From G963704535 sp963704535 (GTDB lineage: Bacteria > Chloroflexota > Chloroflexia > Chloroflexales > Roseiflexaceae): a stretch of DNA of 64,000 nucleotides. The stretch spans positions 3,782,001 to 3,846,000 of the forward strand of contig OY969916.1 of assembly GCA_963704535.1 (NCBI GenBank), read 5' to 3'. Under the pieces are notes generated by a model, which had not been told where the DNA came from, did no database searches, and saw only the letters and a program-made list of their open reading frames with translations. Made by a program: the position numbers and the translations under genes. Of the stretch, positions 17,825 through 27,343 are shown piece by piece. How positions within the stretch are numbered: position 1 is the stretch's first letter; each line of letters opens with the position of its first letter.

Positions 17825-19112
17825 TCATCCAATAGTATCGCGCACGAACCGCCAGAGTTGCTCTATTCCATGCGAGATCTGCTCGGTCGAGACGTAGCTG
17901 AACGACAGGCGCACCTGCTTCTCGCGCCCAGGTAGGAGCGAGAAGTAGGACATGGGGCAGCAGATCACGCCGTAATCGGCGGCGCACGCGCGCAGCTCCC
18001 GCTCGGTGAAGGCGAATGGCAGCGTCAGCGTCAAGAAAAAGCCGCCGCCGGGCCGGCTCCAACTCACCTGGTCGCGCAGCAGCGGGTCGCCGCCGAAGTG
18101 CCGTTCGAGGCAATCCAGCATGTGATCGCGGTTGGCCCGGTAGAACTCGCACTTGCCGGCGATCTGCGCCTGGAGCGAGCAGCCGGTCTCCAGCAGGGTG
18201 CCGCCGACAATCGCTTGCAGCAGCGGCGAGGTCGTGACCGTCGTCATGCTCTTGACCTTTGACATCTCGACCGCCAGCGGCTGCGGCGAGGCGCCAGCGG
18301 GCGTATATTCCTGGTCGGCGACCAGGAAACCGACCCGCAGGCCGGGGTAGAGCAGCTTGGCGAAGGTGCCGATATAGATCACCTGGCGGGCGTGATCCAT
18401 CGACTTCAGCGTCGGGGCCGGCGGCGCGTCGTAGGCGAACATGCCATAGGCATTATCCTCGATGATCAGGAACTGCTGCTCGCGGGCCAAGGCCAGCAAG
18501 CCCCGGCGCTGCACCAGTGCCATGCTGGTGCCGAGCGGGTTATTGAAATCGGGGATGACATACAGCCCTTTGGGGTTCTTGTTGCTCGCGCGCAGCGCCA
18601 CAATGCGCCGGGCCAGGTCGGTCAGGTCCAGGCCATCGACCGTCGAGGACACCGGGCACACCTCGATCCCCAGGATCGCGGCGATGCCGGTGATCCCGAT
18701 GTAAGTCGGGTCGGAGACCAGCAACACATCACGCCCCGGCTCGAACAGGCTGGCCAGCACGATCGTCATGGCCTCCTGGCAGCCGTCGGTGACCATAATC
18801 GCGCCGGCGGGAACGTCGATCTGCTCGTCGTTGGCCAGGAACTGGCTGATGAGGTCGTTGATGATCCCGTTCGTTTTCTGGTACTGTCCAAGCTGATTCA
18901 AGACCACATCGGGCGCCTGATCGGTTTGGGATGCCAGAATTCTCGGCGTAGCGCGCCAGGGTCGCCAGGCTGTCTCGCACGTCGAAGAACGACTCGGCGG
19001 GTCGGCCCGGCGCGAACGAGACGGCATCCGGGTACCACAGCGTGACCTCGTTGAGGAAGTTCATGACGTTGAGCAGCGGCGTTGCCAAGATCGGGCGGGG
19101 CTGCCAGTCCAT
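17825..19112 (-). pseudogene. PLP-dependent aminotransferase (2-aminoadipate/MocR type), one frameshift
   Basis: Fold-type I aminotransferase without a DNA-binding domain. The N-terminus MDWQPRPILATPLLNVMNFLNEV (start 19112, behind AAGGA) is in one frame; the rest (DQAPDVVLNQLGQYQKTNGI onward) continues in another after an indel near 18935. The PLP site is GTFAKLLYPGLRVGFL with the Schiff-base Lys. TDGCQEAM, DFNNPLGTSM and the C-terminal Arg motif (REKQVRLSFSYV) are intact. Corrected length is about 429 aa. Either a recent pseudogene or a one-base error. Confidence 0.85.
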
Positions 19113-19164
19113 TGGCGTTGTCCTTTTCGTTTTGACAGGACTTTCGCAATCATCTACCAAGCGT

Positions 19165-19274
19165 GGTTTCAGCCTTCGGCAGAGTGGTACTTTTTCTTCT
19201 TTTTACCGACGATTTTTGCCCGGTCGGGCAAAAATCGTCGGTAAAATGGGTGAAGTACCTTGCTGCCGCAGGCA
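19165..19274. repeat. Perfect-hairpin dispersed element, copy 1
   Basis: Central hairpin 19201-19246 with 22-bp perfect arms (TTTTACCGACGATTTTTGCC...) and a 2-nt loop, flanked by conserved borders: GGTTTCAGCCTTCGGCAGAG on one side and GGGTGAAGTACCTTGCTGCC on the other. The same borders and hairpin recur at 41754-41867 (inverted) and partly at 23129-23207. Confidence 0.88.
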
Positions 19275-19291
19275 AGAGCAGCGGAGGCCGT

Positions 19292-20263
19292 TCATACGAG
19301 GTGGGGCACGACCTCCTCGGCGAAGCGGTGGAGCGGCTCGTGGTCGTAGGCGACGCGCGGGAAGTAGGTGATGATGTAGTTGACGCCCGCGTCCACGATC
19401 GCCTGGAGCCGCTCGACGATCTGATCGGGCGTGCCGACGATCGCCTGGCGCGTCAGGTCCTCGAAGCTCCAGCCATAGGTCGCACGAATCTTCTCGGTGG
19501 CCTGTTCCGGATTATCGCCCGGCTTGAGCAATACTAGGTTCGCGTTGCTGGAGCGGATGATCTCGTCGTAGTTGCGGCCGACCTTCTCGCAGTGCTCGCG
19601 CAGCACCCCGAGCTTATGCTGGATCGTGGCCGGGTCGCCCCCGATATTGCAGGCGTTGCCGTACTGTGCCACCAGCTTCAGCGTGACCTGCTCGCCGCCG
19701 CCGCCGATCCAGAGCGAGGGATGCGGCTTCTGAACCCCTTTGGGCTCGTTGATCGGGCCATGGATCTGGTAGTACTGGCCCTCGAACGTCGGCGCCTCCT
19801 CGGTCCACATCTTGACCAAGATCTGCGTCGCCTCGCGAAAAGCGCGCATTCGCTCGCGGGTTTCGGGAAAACCGTACCCGTACGCGCGCCACTCGTGCTC
19901 GTACCAGCCGGCGCCGATGCCGCAGTAGAGCCGCCCGTGACTGAGGACATCGACGGTCGAGGCGATCTTGGCCAGCAGCGCCGGGCTGCGGTAGCCCAGA
20001 CACGTCACCATCTGGCCGACTTTCACCCGCTGCGTGTCGCGGGCCAGCGCCGACGTGATCGTCCAGCACTCGAAGACCGCCTCCTGCTCGATGCGCGGCA
20101 TGGTGTGGAAGTGATCATAGACCCAGATCGAGTCGTAGGCCGGGATGCCATCGGCCGCTTTCGCGACACGCGTCATCGCCTCGTACTTCTCGACCGGGTC
20201 GGCGATCTCGATCAGGTCCAGCCGCCAGCCCTGCGGCACGAACGTCCCAAATTGCAATGCCAT
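19292..20263 (-). CDS. LLM-class F420-dependent oxidoreductase
   Basis: 323 aa TIM-barrel luciferase-like monooxygenase fold, of the subgroup that usually uses coenzyme F420. The start at 20263 follows AAGGGGGAGCAC. Visible signatures are FGTFVPQGWRLDL, YDSIWVYDHFHTMP, VGQMVTCLGYRSPALLAKIASTVDVLSHGRL, GIGAGWYEHEWRAYGYGFP, PSLWIGGGGEQ and IVGTPDQIVERLQAIVDAGV. Complete and single-gene. Substrate unknown. Confidence 0.9.
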   Translation of the reverse strand: MALQFGTFVPQGWRLDLIEIADPVEKYEAMTRVAKAADGIPAYDSIWVYDHFHTMPRIEQEAVFECWTITSALARDTQRVKVGQMVTCLGYRSPALLAKIASTVDVLSHGRLYCGIGAGWYEHEWRAYGYGFPETRERMRAFREATQILVKMWTEEAPTFEGQYYQIHGPINEPKGVQKPHPSLWIGGGGEQVTLKLVAQYGNACNIGGDPATIQHKLGVLREHCEKVGRNYDEIIRSSNANLVLLKPGDNPEQATEKIRATYGWSFEDLTRQAIVGTPDQIVERLQAIVDAGVNYIITYFPRVAYDHEPLHRFAEEVVPHLV

Positions 20264-20334
20264 GTGCTCCCCCTTCGCTCGTAACTTTGCCGCCCTCAAT
20301 GGTAGAAGACGAAGGGGGAGCTGTCAACTCATAC

Positions 20335-20892
20335 CTACCGGCCCACTTCCCGCTCGCGCAGCAACTCATCTCTGGGAACTGCGGGCCGCTCGCCAGCTCG
20401 CAGATTCAAGTCGGCCGGCAGCCCCGAGAGCGAGCTTGGCGCGTTCAGGTGGGCGCCCGGATGCACGCCGACGCCGAGCCGGCCCATCAGCTCGCCGCCC
20501 AGCCAGCCGCCCAGCCCGCTCAGGCCCGCGCCGGCCAGCCCCAGCACGAAGGGCACGGTGTCGGGCGCGTACCCCGGCGTGCCGCGGCGGAGCAGCCAAC
20601 TCGCTGCGAACAGCACCACCACGGCGACATTGGTGAGGCCGTGCCAGAGCCCGACTGACTTGGCGCGGGTGCCGGCGGGGATGTACAGCCAGTCGATCAG
20701 ACCTAAGACGGCCGCCAGCAGCCCGCCCACGATCCCGGCCGCGATGCACCAGAACGCGACCGTGGCGAAGGTCGCGTCCCCAGTCGCAAAGAAAACGACA
20801 TCGAAGATCACAGCCGTCATCAGCAGCCCCAGCGGGAACACGATCAGGATCGGGTGGATGGGATGGCCCAGAGACTTCACCTTGCTTTCCAT
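20335..20892 (-). CDS. DUF2231-domain membrane protein
   Basis: 185 aa. The start at 20892 (MESKVKSLGHPIHPILIVFP) follows AAGGAGG. The opening GHPIHPILIVFPLGLL is the DUF2231 signature; four hydrophobic segments follow (residues about 16-40, 47-70, 85-105, 115-137). The Gly-rich GLSGLGGWLGGELMGRLGVGVH leads into an Arg/Glu-rich cytoplasmic tail. Paired histidines in the first helix suggest heme or metal binding, which is not established. Confidence 0.88.
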   Translation of the reverse strand: MESKVKSLGHPIHPILIVFPLGLLMTAVIFDVVFFATGDATFATVAFWCIAAGIVGGLLAAVLGLIDWLYIPAGTRAKSVGLWHGLTNVAVVVLFAASWLLRRGTPGYAPDTVPFVLGLAGAGLSGLGGWLGGELMGRLGVGVHPGAHLNAPSSLSGLPADLNLRAGERPAVPRDELLREREVGR

Positions 20893-21064
20893 ACGCTGTT
20901 CCTCCTTGTATTGAATCGCGGCGCAGATCCGCTGGATGGAGCACTCCCCGTCGCCGGACATCTACTGGTATCTACGATTTCATGGGCGCTGTCTGCATGC
21001 GCGCTGATTGCCAAGCAGTCAATAGCAGGGTATCATTATACCTCCTGTTAGCTGGAGGATAAAG

Positions 21065-22711
21065 ATGTCGGAGCTGGTGCTGGGGATGGCCCTGATCGCG
21101 GTGGTGTTGGTGGTCTCGGCCCTGGCATCGGGCCTAATCGAGCGCGCGCCGCTCTCGTTTCCCATGATCTTTTTGGGGCTAGGCTTGTTGCTGGGCCAGG
21201 GCGGCCTCGGCGTGCTGGCTATGGACTTGCACCATCCGATTCTCGAAGTGGTGGCGATTGTGAGCCTGGCGCTGGTCCTGTTCCTCGACGCGGTGCAGAT
21301 GCAGATCGATGAGATTCGCAGCAACTGGCTCGTGCCGGTGCTCTCGCTTGGGCCTGGCACCCTGCTCACGATTGTCGGGGGCGCCGGCGCCGCCGCACTG
21401 ATCGTGGGCACCACGCCGGTGCAGTCGCTGCTCCTGGGCGCGATCCTGGCCTCGACCGACCCGGTGGTGCTGCGCGATGTCCTGCGCGATGGCCGCATTC
21501 CCCGGTCGGTACGACAGGCCCTGGGTGTCGAAGCGGGCATGAACGATATCGTTGTTCTGCCGATCGTTCTGATCTTGATCGCCGTGCTCAAGGTTGAAGT
21601 GGGCGGAATGCTCGATTGGGCGCAATTTCTGGCCCGGCTGCTCCTGCTCAGCCCGCTGGTCGGGATGCTCGTCGGCGGCCTGGGCGCCTGGCTGATGGGC
21701 CGGGCCGATGCGCGTTTCGGCATTCGCCGCGAGTACCAGGCGCTGTACGGCATCGGTCTAGTGCTGGCCGCCTTCGCCGCCGGGCAGATCGTCCAAGGCG
21801 ATGGGTTCCTGGCCGCGTTCTTCGCCGGGCTGGCCGTGACGCTCTTCAATGTGTCGCTGTGCGATTGCTTCCTGGAGTACGGCGAAGTCACGGCCGAGAT
21901 GGCGATGCTGCTGGCGTTCGTGCTGTTTGGCGCGGTGCTGTCCACGCAACTCGGGTCGGTACCGCTGCTCCCGGCGCTGCTGCTGGCGCTCGTAGTGATC
22001 GGCATGGTGCGGCCCCTCGCGTTCGGGCTGGTGCTCCAGCGCGCGACCATGAGCAACGCTGCGCGGGCCTTCATCGGCTGGTTTGGCCCGCGCGGACTCA
22101 ACTCGCTGCTGCTGGCGCTGCTAGTCGTCCAGGCCAGCGTGCCGGGCGCCGAGGGCCTGCTGGCGATCACCGGCGTGGTGGTGCTGGTCTCGGTGGTGGC
22201 GCATGGCGCCTCGGCCACGCCGCTCTCGGCCTGGTACGGCCGCCGCGTAGCCCAGGCGACCCTGGCCGAGGAGCGGGAAAGCACGGCGGTCGGCTTGTTC
22301 CAGCAAGATGCAGCCGAGGTGGCGCGTATCACGCCGGAGGAGCTGGCGCGGCGGCTGATGGGACCGCAGCCGTCGGTGGTGCTGGATGTGCGTAGCCGCG
22401 CGCAGTACGAGCAGGACGCCGAGCAGATCCCCGGCAGTGTACGGGTGCTGCCCGACCAGGTGGAGGACTGGGCCGTGAACGCCGATCGGGCGCGGGCGGT
22501 GGTGGCCTACTGTACCTGACCGCAGGAAGCGACCAGCGCCCGTGTGGCGCGTGAACTCAAGTCCCTCGGCTTCGATGCGGCAGCGTTGGTGGGCGGCTAT
22601 AACGCCTGGAAGGTGGGGTACCCGGTCGAGCCGAAAGGCGCGCAGCCCCGCAGTTCAGATCCGATTGTTAATCTGCGAGCTGCCAAACCCGCAACGTCCG
22701 ATCCCAACTGA
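21065..22711 (+). CDS. CPA1 Na+/H+ antiporter fused to rhodanese domain, candidate selenoprotein
   Basis: Residues 1-400 form a 12-helix NhaP/CPA1-type antiporter: LSFPMIFLGLGLLLGQGGLG, STDPVVLRDVL and EAGMNDIVVLPIV with the transport-site Asp residues, GWFGPRGLNSLLLALL. Residues about 440-530 form a rhodanese-like domain (SVVLDVRSRAQYEQDAEQIPGS). In the active loop AYCT-UGA-PQEATSARVA the UGA (22517-22519, residue 485) sits at the second Cys of the YCxCPxEAT motif. The frame then continues as perfect rhodanese sequence (ELKSLGFDAAALVGGYNAW) to TGA at 22709. A stem-loop follows the UGA. Read through, 548 aa; stopped at UGA, 484 aa lacking the sulfurtransfer site. The last 15 residues overlap the convergent WD40 remnant. 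Confidence 0.8.
22536..22550 (+). promoter_or_regulatory. SECIS-like stem-loop after UGA of rhodanese domain
   Basis: GCGCC, loop CGTGT, GGCGC: a perfect 5-bp GC stem whose apical loop begins 21 nt after UGA 22517-22519 and has G at its second position. Shorter than the AhpD one, but within the bacterial SECIS limits. Confidence 0.5.
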
Positions 22712-23129
22712 CTGAGGCAAGTAGTTTTCCATCAGGACTGAAAGCTAAGGCTTCGACGTTATCATTATGACCGACAAGTTCATAGGCGGGCCGTGCATCC
22801 CCCAGACGCCAGACCACGATCCGTGGATCATTCTTAACCCCCAACAATGGAAGATTGTCAAAGCCCCGCCCATGCCTTACGCCACCTCCCCAAGCTATCA
22901 TGTTGACATCAGGGCTGACAGTAAAGCTGGTAGCATAAGCGTCACCTTTGAAAAATGCAAATTCAAGCTCAGCAGCTGTTTGCACAGAGGATGGTTTGAG
23001 CAGTTGACCACTCAATGACCAAACATTATACTCCCCGGTCATTGCTTGGTGCCCAGCACCGAAGAATGTAAGCATCCTTGGGTAGTCTGGATTGAACACT
23101 CCCCAACCTGGATAATACAATAGCCCTGG
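22668..23129 (-). pseudogene. WD40-repeat protein, 3' remnant
   Basis: Open frame ending in a canonical WD40 unit (GHNDNVEALAFSPDGKLLASVSWDRTLRVWQLAD), preceded by degenerate blades (MIAWGGGVRHGRGF, DPRIVVWRLGD). The 5' side runs straight into the hairpin element at 23129 with no start codon beyond a weak TTG. Most of the gene has been lost, apparently at the element junction. Confidence 0.75.
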
Positions 23130-23207
23130 TAAGGTACTTCACCCATTTTTATCGTCGATTTTTCGCCCGGCCGGGCGAAAAATCGACGATAAAAGGAAGA
23201 AAAAGCA
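23129..23207. repeat. Perfect-hairpin dispersed element, copy 2
   Basis: Arms 23147-23170 and 23171-23194 form a 24-bp perfect palindrome with no loop (TTTTATCGTCGATTTTTCGC at its outer end), bordered by GTACTTCACCC and GGAAGAAAAAG. Arm sequence differs from copies 1 and 3 at matched positions on both sides. Confidence 0.9.
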
Positions 23208-23439
23208 CTCCTTTAAACAGTCTCTGAAGTACGAAGGCACCCTACTTGCAGGTCAACCCGCGTGAGGTTAGAACGCGAAGACCTGCTTGGAAGGGTGCCG
23301 ATACACTGATGCCGGATCGACAAAGGAAGGATCGCTTTTACTCGAACGAACAACGATAATGGCCGTCATCACGGCTCGCGCGATGATATTCATTGTCATG
23401 GGCACGGGCGATTCACGAATTGCCCTACCGAACAGCGCC

Positions 23440-24090
23440 CTATGCAGGCGTGACCGCCGCCCCCGCGATCCCCAACTGCGCCGCCGCCCCGCGCAGCGCC
23501 GCGATCACCTGCTGGATCAACTCGTCCAGCGCTATCCCCAGGGCCGTGGCGCCCCGCGTGATATCCTCGCGGTTGACCGCCCGCGCGAACGCCTTGTCCT
23601 TCATCTTCTTCTTGACGCTGCCGACGTCCACATCATGGATACTCTTGCTCGGCCGCACCAGCGCAACGGCCATCACAAAGCTGGACAGCTCATCGACCGC
23701 GCAAAGCGTCTTCTCCATCGGGCTCTCCGGCTGCACGCCGCTGTAGTCGGCATGCGCGAGGATCGCCCGGCAGACCTCCACACTCCAGCCATTTTGGCGC
23801 AGATGCGTGACGCCGACAAAGGGGTGCATGTGAATGGGCGGCTCCGCCGGCACGCCGGCCAGCAGGATCGCCCCCGCCGCCGCCGGCTCGTCGCCGGGCG
23901 GCGGCATCTGCGGGTACCGCTCGAAGTCCAGGTCGTGCAGCAGGCCCACCGCGCCCCACAGGTCCTCGTCGGCGCCGCCGAGCCGCGCGAAGTGCCGCAT
24001 CGATGCCGACACCGCATAGCAGTGCTTGCGCAGGCTCTCGGCCTGGACCCACTCCTCCAGCAGCGCCTGGGCTTGATCCATATATGTCAC
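23440..24090 (-). CDS. HD-domain hydrolase
   Basis: 216 aa from GTG 24090 (or 213 from ATG 24081; neither has a strong ribosome site). HD superfamily metal-dependent phosphohydrolase: ESLRKHCYAVSASMRHFARLGG supplies the first His, AVGLLHDLDFERYPQMPP the HD pair, and HADYSGVQPESPMEKTLCAVDELSSFVMA the distal His/Asp. Similar small HD proteins act on nucleotides. No partner gene nearby indicates the substrate. Confidence 0.87.
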   Translation of the reverse strand: MTYMDQAQALLEEWVQAESLRKHCYAVSASMRHFARLGGADEDLWGAVGLLHDLDFERYPQMPPPGDEPAAAGAILLAGVPAEPPIHMHPFVGVTHLRQNGWSVEVCRAILAHADYSGVQPESPMEKTLCAVDELSSFVMAVALVRPSKSIHDVDVGSVKKKMKDKAFARAVNREDITRGATALGIALDELIQQVIAALRGAAAQLGIAGAAVTPA

Positions 24091-24228
24091 AGGTTTTCTA
24101 TACCCTCTATCTCAAAGGTGAAACGTGATGCGTGAATCTGACCACCGACCACCGACCGCCGGTCGCCGGACAGGTTCTTTTCGTGGTTGGGTGGCGGCGA
24201 ACACAAGGTTCGCCCTTACATTCTCTGG

Positions 24229-24330
24229 CTCCATCCTCCATCCTCTATCCTCCATCCTCTTCTCCCCCTCTCCTTATCACCCCTTCAACTTGTCAACTTG
24301 TCATCTTGTCTCCCCGCTCCTGGTGCGCCA
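24229..24330. repeat. Heptad tandem repeat (CTCCATC type)
   Basis: Tandem 7-bp units CTCCATC, CTCCATC, CTCTATC, CTCCATC followed by a second set, TCAACTTG / TCAACTTG / TCATCTTG. A third set, GACCACC-type, lies just left at 24140-24170 with an inverted GGTCGCCGG. Non-coding spacer between the HD and rlmB genes. Confidence 0.65.
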
Positions 24331-25053
24331 CGCATAATACAGCACGATCGACCCCGCCACCGCTGCGTTCAGCGAGGCGATCTGCCCGCGCATCGGCAGC
24401 TTGACCAGGAAATCGCAGCGTTCGCGGGTCAGCCGGGCCAGGCCGGTGCCCTCGGCGCCGATCACCAGCGCCAGCGGCAGGTTCAGGTCGGCCCGGTCGT
24501 ACTCCTGCGCGCGCTCGTCATTCTCGACCCCCACGACCCACACCCCAGCCCGCTGGACCTCCCCGATCGCCTGCGCCAGGTTCGTCACCACGGCGATACG
24601 CAGGTGCTCCGTGGCGCCCGACGAGGCATTCACCACCGCCGGCGTCACCTCGGCGGCCCGGCGACCGGGCAGCACCACCCCGTGGACGCCGACCGTCTCA
24701 GCGGTGCGGATCAGCGTGCCGACGTTCTGCGGGTCCTGCAAGTGATCCAGCAGCAGCAGCAGCGTCGGCTCGCCGCGTTCGTCGGCCAGCGCCAGGCAAT
24801 CTTCAAGCTCGACATACGGGTAGTCGCCGCACTCCAGCGCGACCCCCTGGTGATTCGCCTCGCGCAGCCGCCGGTCCAACTCCTGCCGCTCGATCTTGGC
24901 GACCGGCACACCAAGCTTCTCGGCCAGCCGGACCACCTCGCCCAGGGTGCCAGCCTCCTGCGCACCCGACGAAACCATCAGCCGCTGGAACGTTCGCCGG
25001 CCGGCGTGCAGCGCCTCGCGAACGGCATTGCGGCCGTAGAGCAGATCTGCCAT
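24301..25053 (-). CDS. rlmB: 23S rRNA (guanosine-2'-O-)-methyltransferase RlmB-like (TrmH family)
   Basis: 250 aa SPOUT methyltransferase. The start at 25053 (MADLLYGRNAVREALHAGRR) follows GAGAGGAAGAC. An N-terminal substrate-binding L30e-like domain is followed by the knotted SAM domain with motif 1 (DPQNVGTLIRTAETVGVHGVVLP), motif 2 (LALVIGAEGTGLARLTRERCD) and motif 3 (LPMRGQIASLNAAVAGSIVLYYA). It modifies a ribosomal RNA guanosine (G2251 in E. coli). Housekeeping gene. Confidence 0.9.
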   Translation of the reverse strand: MADLLYGRNAVREALHAGRRTFQRLMVSSGAQEAGTLGEVVRLAEKLGVPVAKIERQELDRRLREANHQGVALECGDYPYVELEDCLALADERGEPTLLLLLDHLQDPQNVGTLIRTAETVGVHGVVLPGRRAAEVTPAVVNASSGATEHLRIAVVTNLAQAIGEVQRAGVWVVGVENDERAQEYDRADLNLPLALVIGAEGTGLARLTRERCDFLVKLPMRGQIASLNAAVAGSIVLYYAWRTRSGETR

Positions 25054-25126
25054 GTCTTCCTCTCTCCCTATATCACATGGCCCTATTCTAACAAACAATT
25101 GGGGAAGTGGCGCGGGGGCCTTTAAG

Positions 25127-25370
25127 AGGAGATCGCCCAAAAGATCTTGAGGAACAGCTTATAGTAATCGCGGAGGTTAATGCCTGCGTCTGACGAAGAG
25201 TCGCCGAACGGCTCGGAGTGGACCTGCCGCACCCACGCCGCCAGCCGCCCGTCCTCGGCGCTGATCGCCTACGCCCGCTCCGGCACCTCGCCGGTGGTCG
25301 GCAGCCCCTTGACGTAGATGCAATACCTTGATCGTCACCGGCAGGCCCAGCGCGCCCGCAACCAAGGGCT
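25127..25370 (-). pseudogene. Remnant of unidentified gene
   Basis: A protein-like minus frame ends AISAEDGRLAAWVRQVHSEP and then INLRDYYKLFLKIFWAISS. It is broken by an in-frame TAG near 25270 and has upstream sequence (VAGALGLPVTIKVLH) in the same frame. No start and no recognised family. Confidence 0.35.
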
Positions 25371-25403
25371 CGACATGAGGGAACTCTCAGCACTAAACAT
25401 CGA

Positions 25404-25540
25404 GCCGCCGCGCCGGGGCGCGCTGCTGATCGGCTACGCGGCGCTGGACGAGGATGAGATCCGCGAGGGGGTGCGGCGGCTGGCGCTGGCGATGCGGGAA
25501 AAGCAAAACGTACCCATCGCGCCAATGGAATACGGTTAGG
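25404..25540 (+). pseudogene. C-terminal remnant of PLP aminotransferase
   Basis: The stretch IEPPRRGALLIGYAALDEDE then IREGVRRLALAM is the typical last 35 residues of a GntR/MocR-type PLP-dependent aminotransferase. Nothing upstream belongs to such a gene, so this is a deletion remnant. Confidence 0.5.
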
Positions 25541-25931
25541 CTTCGGTGAGGAGCGTTAGTCCGAGGATGTTCTGGTAGTCATCGGGGTTATGGGTGACGA
25601 GCGCGAGGTTATAGCGCAGGGCCGTTGCGGCAATTCAGGCATCTTGCGGCGAGATCGGCAGGCCAAATCGCCTTCGCGTTGCGCGGATTTCTGCCCACTA
25701 TCGGCACAAATCGATATCGACGGGCAAAATGGTGTAGCTCTCCAGAAGTTGTTCGAGCCGCGCTATACGTGGCTTCCCCCTACATATGGCCGCCCATTGA
25801 AAGAATTCTGCCACCGTCATCATGGCAATCGCAAACTCACGATCCAAAAGATGCGGGGCATATCGGGCGGTGCGAGTGTCTTGCTTGAAGAGGTACGAAA
25901 CGATATTGGTATCCAGGAGGATCGTGGTCAT
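25536..25931 (-). pseudogene. VapC-type PIN-domain toxin, nonsense-inactivated
   Basis: Begins MTTILLDTNIVSYLFKQDTR (first PIN Asp in LDTN) with MMTVAEFFQWA (Glu). Two in-frame stops interrupt otherwise good sequence: TAG after DIDLCR and TGA after SPQDA, where IAATALRYNLALVTHNPDDY (last PIN Asp motif) follows. Corrected length about 131 aa. Its ATG overlaps the antitoxin stop (ATGA), as in a normal vapBC operon. Confidence 0.82.
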
Positions 25932-26100
25932 TGATCCCTCATCCGGTCTTCACGGCGCTGCTGCGCGATATAGTTGTTAATCTCGTTCGCTGCCTCGTCC
26001 TCCGGCCAGAAATCAGCCGCAAGCTGTGTCAGATCACTAATTGTTCTGCCGGTGAAAGGTGCTGTACAGCCTGAAACACAGGCTCAACGCTTGTGGTCAT
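25928..26100 (-). pseudogene. VapB-like antitoxin, frameshifted
   Basis: MTTSVEPVFQAVQHLSPAEQ starts at 26100 behind GGAGGCTGCTG. The frame breaks near 26030 and resumes as LTQLAADFWPEDEAANEINN then YIAQQRREDRMRDQ to the stop at 25928. About 57 aa when corrected. Both partners of the pair are broken, so the system is inactive. Confidence 0.7.
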
Positions 26101-26211
26101 CAGCAGCCTCCTTATAATCAGCGAGAACCGAGAGCCATATCGTGCAGCTCCCGGTTCTCACATATCTACCATCGTCCTCCCGCGGTCGGCGGTCGGTGGT
26201 CGGTGATCGGT

Positions 26212-27327
26212 TTAGAGTCCCAGCGCGCTCTTCAGGCGCCCGAAGAACCCCTCATCCTGCTGCCCGCCGATCTGCTCCGGGTCGAGCGACTTCTCAAGCT
26301 CCTGAAACAGCCGGCGCTGCTGCTCGGTCAGCCGGTTGGGCACGACCACCCGCGTCACCACGATCTGGTCGCCGCGACCGCTGCCGCGCAGGAACGGCAC
26401 ACCTTTGCCGCGCAACCGGAAGGGCGTGCCGGTCTGAGTGCCGGGGGGGAGGCGCAGGTTCTCCGTGCCATCCACCGTTGGGATCTCCAGCTCGGCGCCC
26501 AGCGCAGCCTGGGCCACGTTGAGCGGCAGCTCCAGCAGAATGTCGTTGCCCTCGCGGATGAAGTACTGATGCGGCTGGACATCGAGCGCCACATAGAGAT
26601 TACCGTGTGGGCCGCCGCGTGGGCCGGCCTCGCCCTCGGCCGTGATCCGGATCTGCGAGGCGCCGTCGACGCCGCCAGGGATCTTGACCCCCAGCTTGCG
26701 CGGCTGGCGCACCCGCCCCTCGCCGCGACAATCCTTGCACGGGATTGCGATCACCGTCCCCTCGCCGCGGCACTGGTCGCAGGTCGTGACAGTGACCATA
26801 TTGAAGATCGGGGCGCGCTGGCGGATCTCGCCCAAACCGCCGCACTTAGGGCAACGCACCGGGTCGGTGCCGGGCTCAGCGCCGTTGCCGCGACAGCTCG
26901 GGCAGGTCTCCAGCCGGCGGAACTCGATCTCCTTCTCCACCCCAAAGATCGCCTCCTCGAAGGTGATCGCGAGCGTGTAGCGCAGGTCGGCGCCACGCTG
27001 CGGGCCGCGCTGCGACTGGCGCGCGGCGCCGCCGCCGAAGAACGCCTCGAAGATGCTGCCGAATGGATCGCCGCCACCGAACGGGTCGAAGCCTGGCGCG
27101 CCGGCCGGGCCATTGTGGCCGAAGCGATCATACATCGCGCGCTTGTCGGCGTCCGAGAGCACCTCATAGGCCTCGTTGAGCTCCTTGAACAGGTCAGCCG
27201 CCCCAGCCTCTCGGTTGACATCGGGGTGATATTGGCGCGCCAATCGGCGGAACGCTTTTTTGATCTCCTCCTGGGACGCGCCCCGCTGAACCCCCAGGAC
27301 TTCGTAGTAATCACGCTTCACGGCCAT
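26212..27327 (-). CDS. dnaJ: Chaperone DnaJ
   Basis: 371 aa type I J-protein. J domain at residues 1-70 with the HPD triad (YHPDVNRE), Gly/Phe linker (GHNGPAGAPGFDPFGGGDPFG), four zinc-finger motifs (CPSCRGNG, CPKCGGLG, CDQCRGEG, CKDCRGEG) and the C-terminal client-binding domain (GGPHGNLYVALDVQPHQYF). It stimulates DnaK ATPase. Last gene of the hrcA-grpE-dnaK-dnaJ cluster, 81 bp after dnaK with a heptad palindrome between. Confidence 0.97.
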   Translation of the reverse strand: MAVKRDYYEVLGVQRGASQEEIKKAFRRLARQYHPDVNREAGAADLFKELNEAYEVLSDADKRAMYDRFGHNGPAGAPGFDPFGGGDPFGSIFEAFFGGGAARQSQRGPQRGADLRYTLAITFEEAIFGVEKEIEFRRLETCPSCRGNGAEPGTDPVRCPKCGGLGEIRQRAPIFNMVTVTTCDQCRGEGTVIAIPCKDCRGEGRVRQPRKLGVKIPGGVDGASQIRITAEGEAGPRGGPHGNLYVALDVQPHQYFIREGNDILLELPLNVAQAALGAELEIPTVDGTENLRLPPGTQTGTPFRLRGKGVPFLRGSGRGDQIVVTRVVVPNRLTEQQRRLFQELEKSLDPEQIGGQQDEGFFGRLKSALGL

Positions 27328-27343
27328 ACAAACCTCAGAGTGA

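Noticed and set aside
25536..25931. UGA in the PIN-domain gene as a third selenocysteine codon
   Set aside because: It replaces a Trp, not a Cys, and a UAG also interrupts the gene; simple decay explains it.
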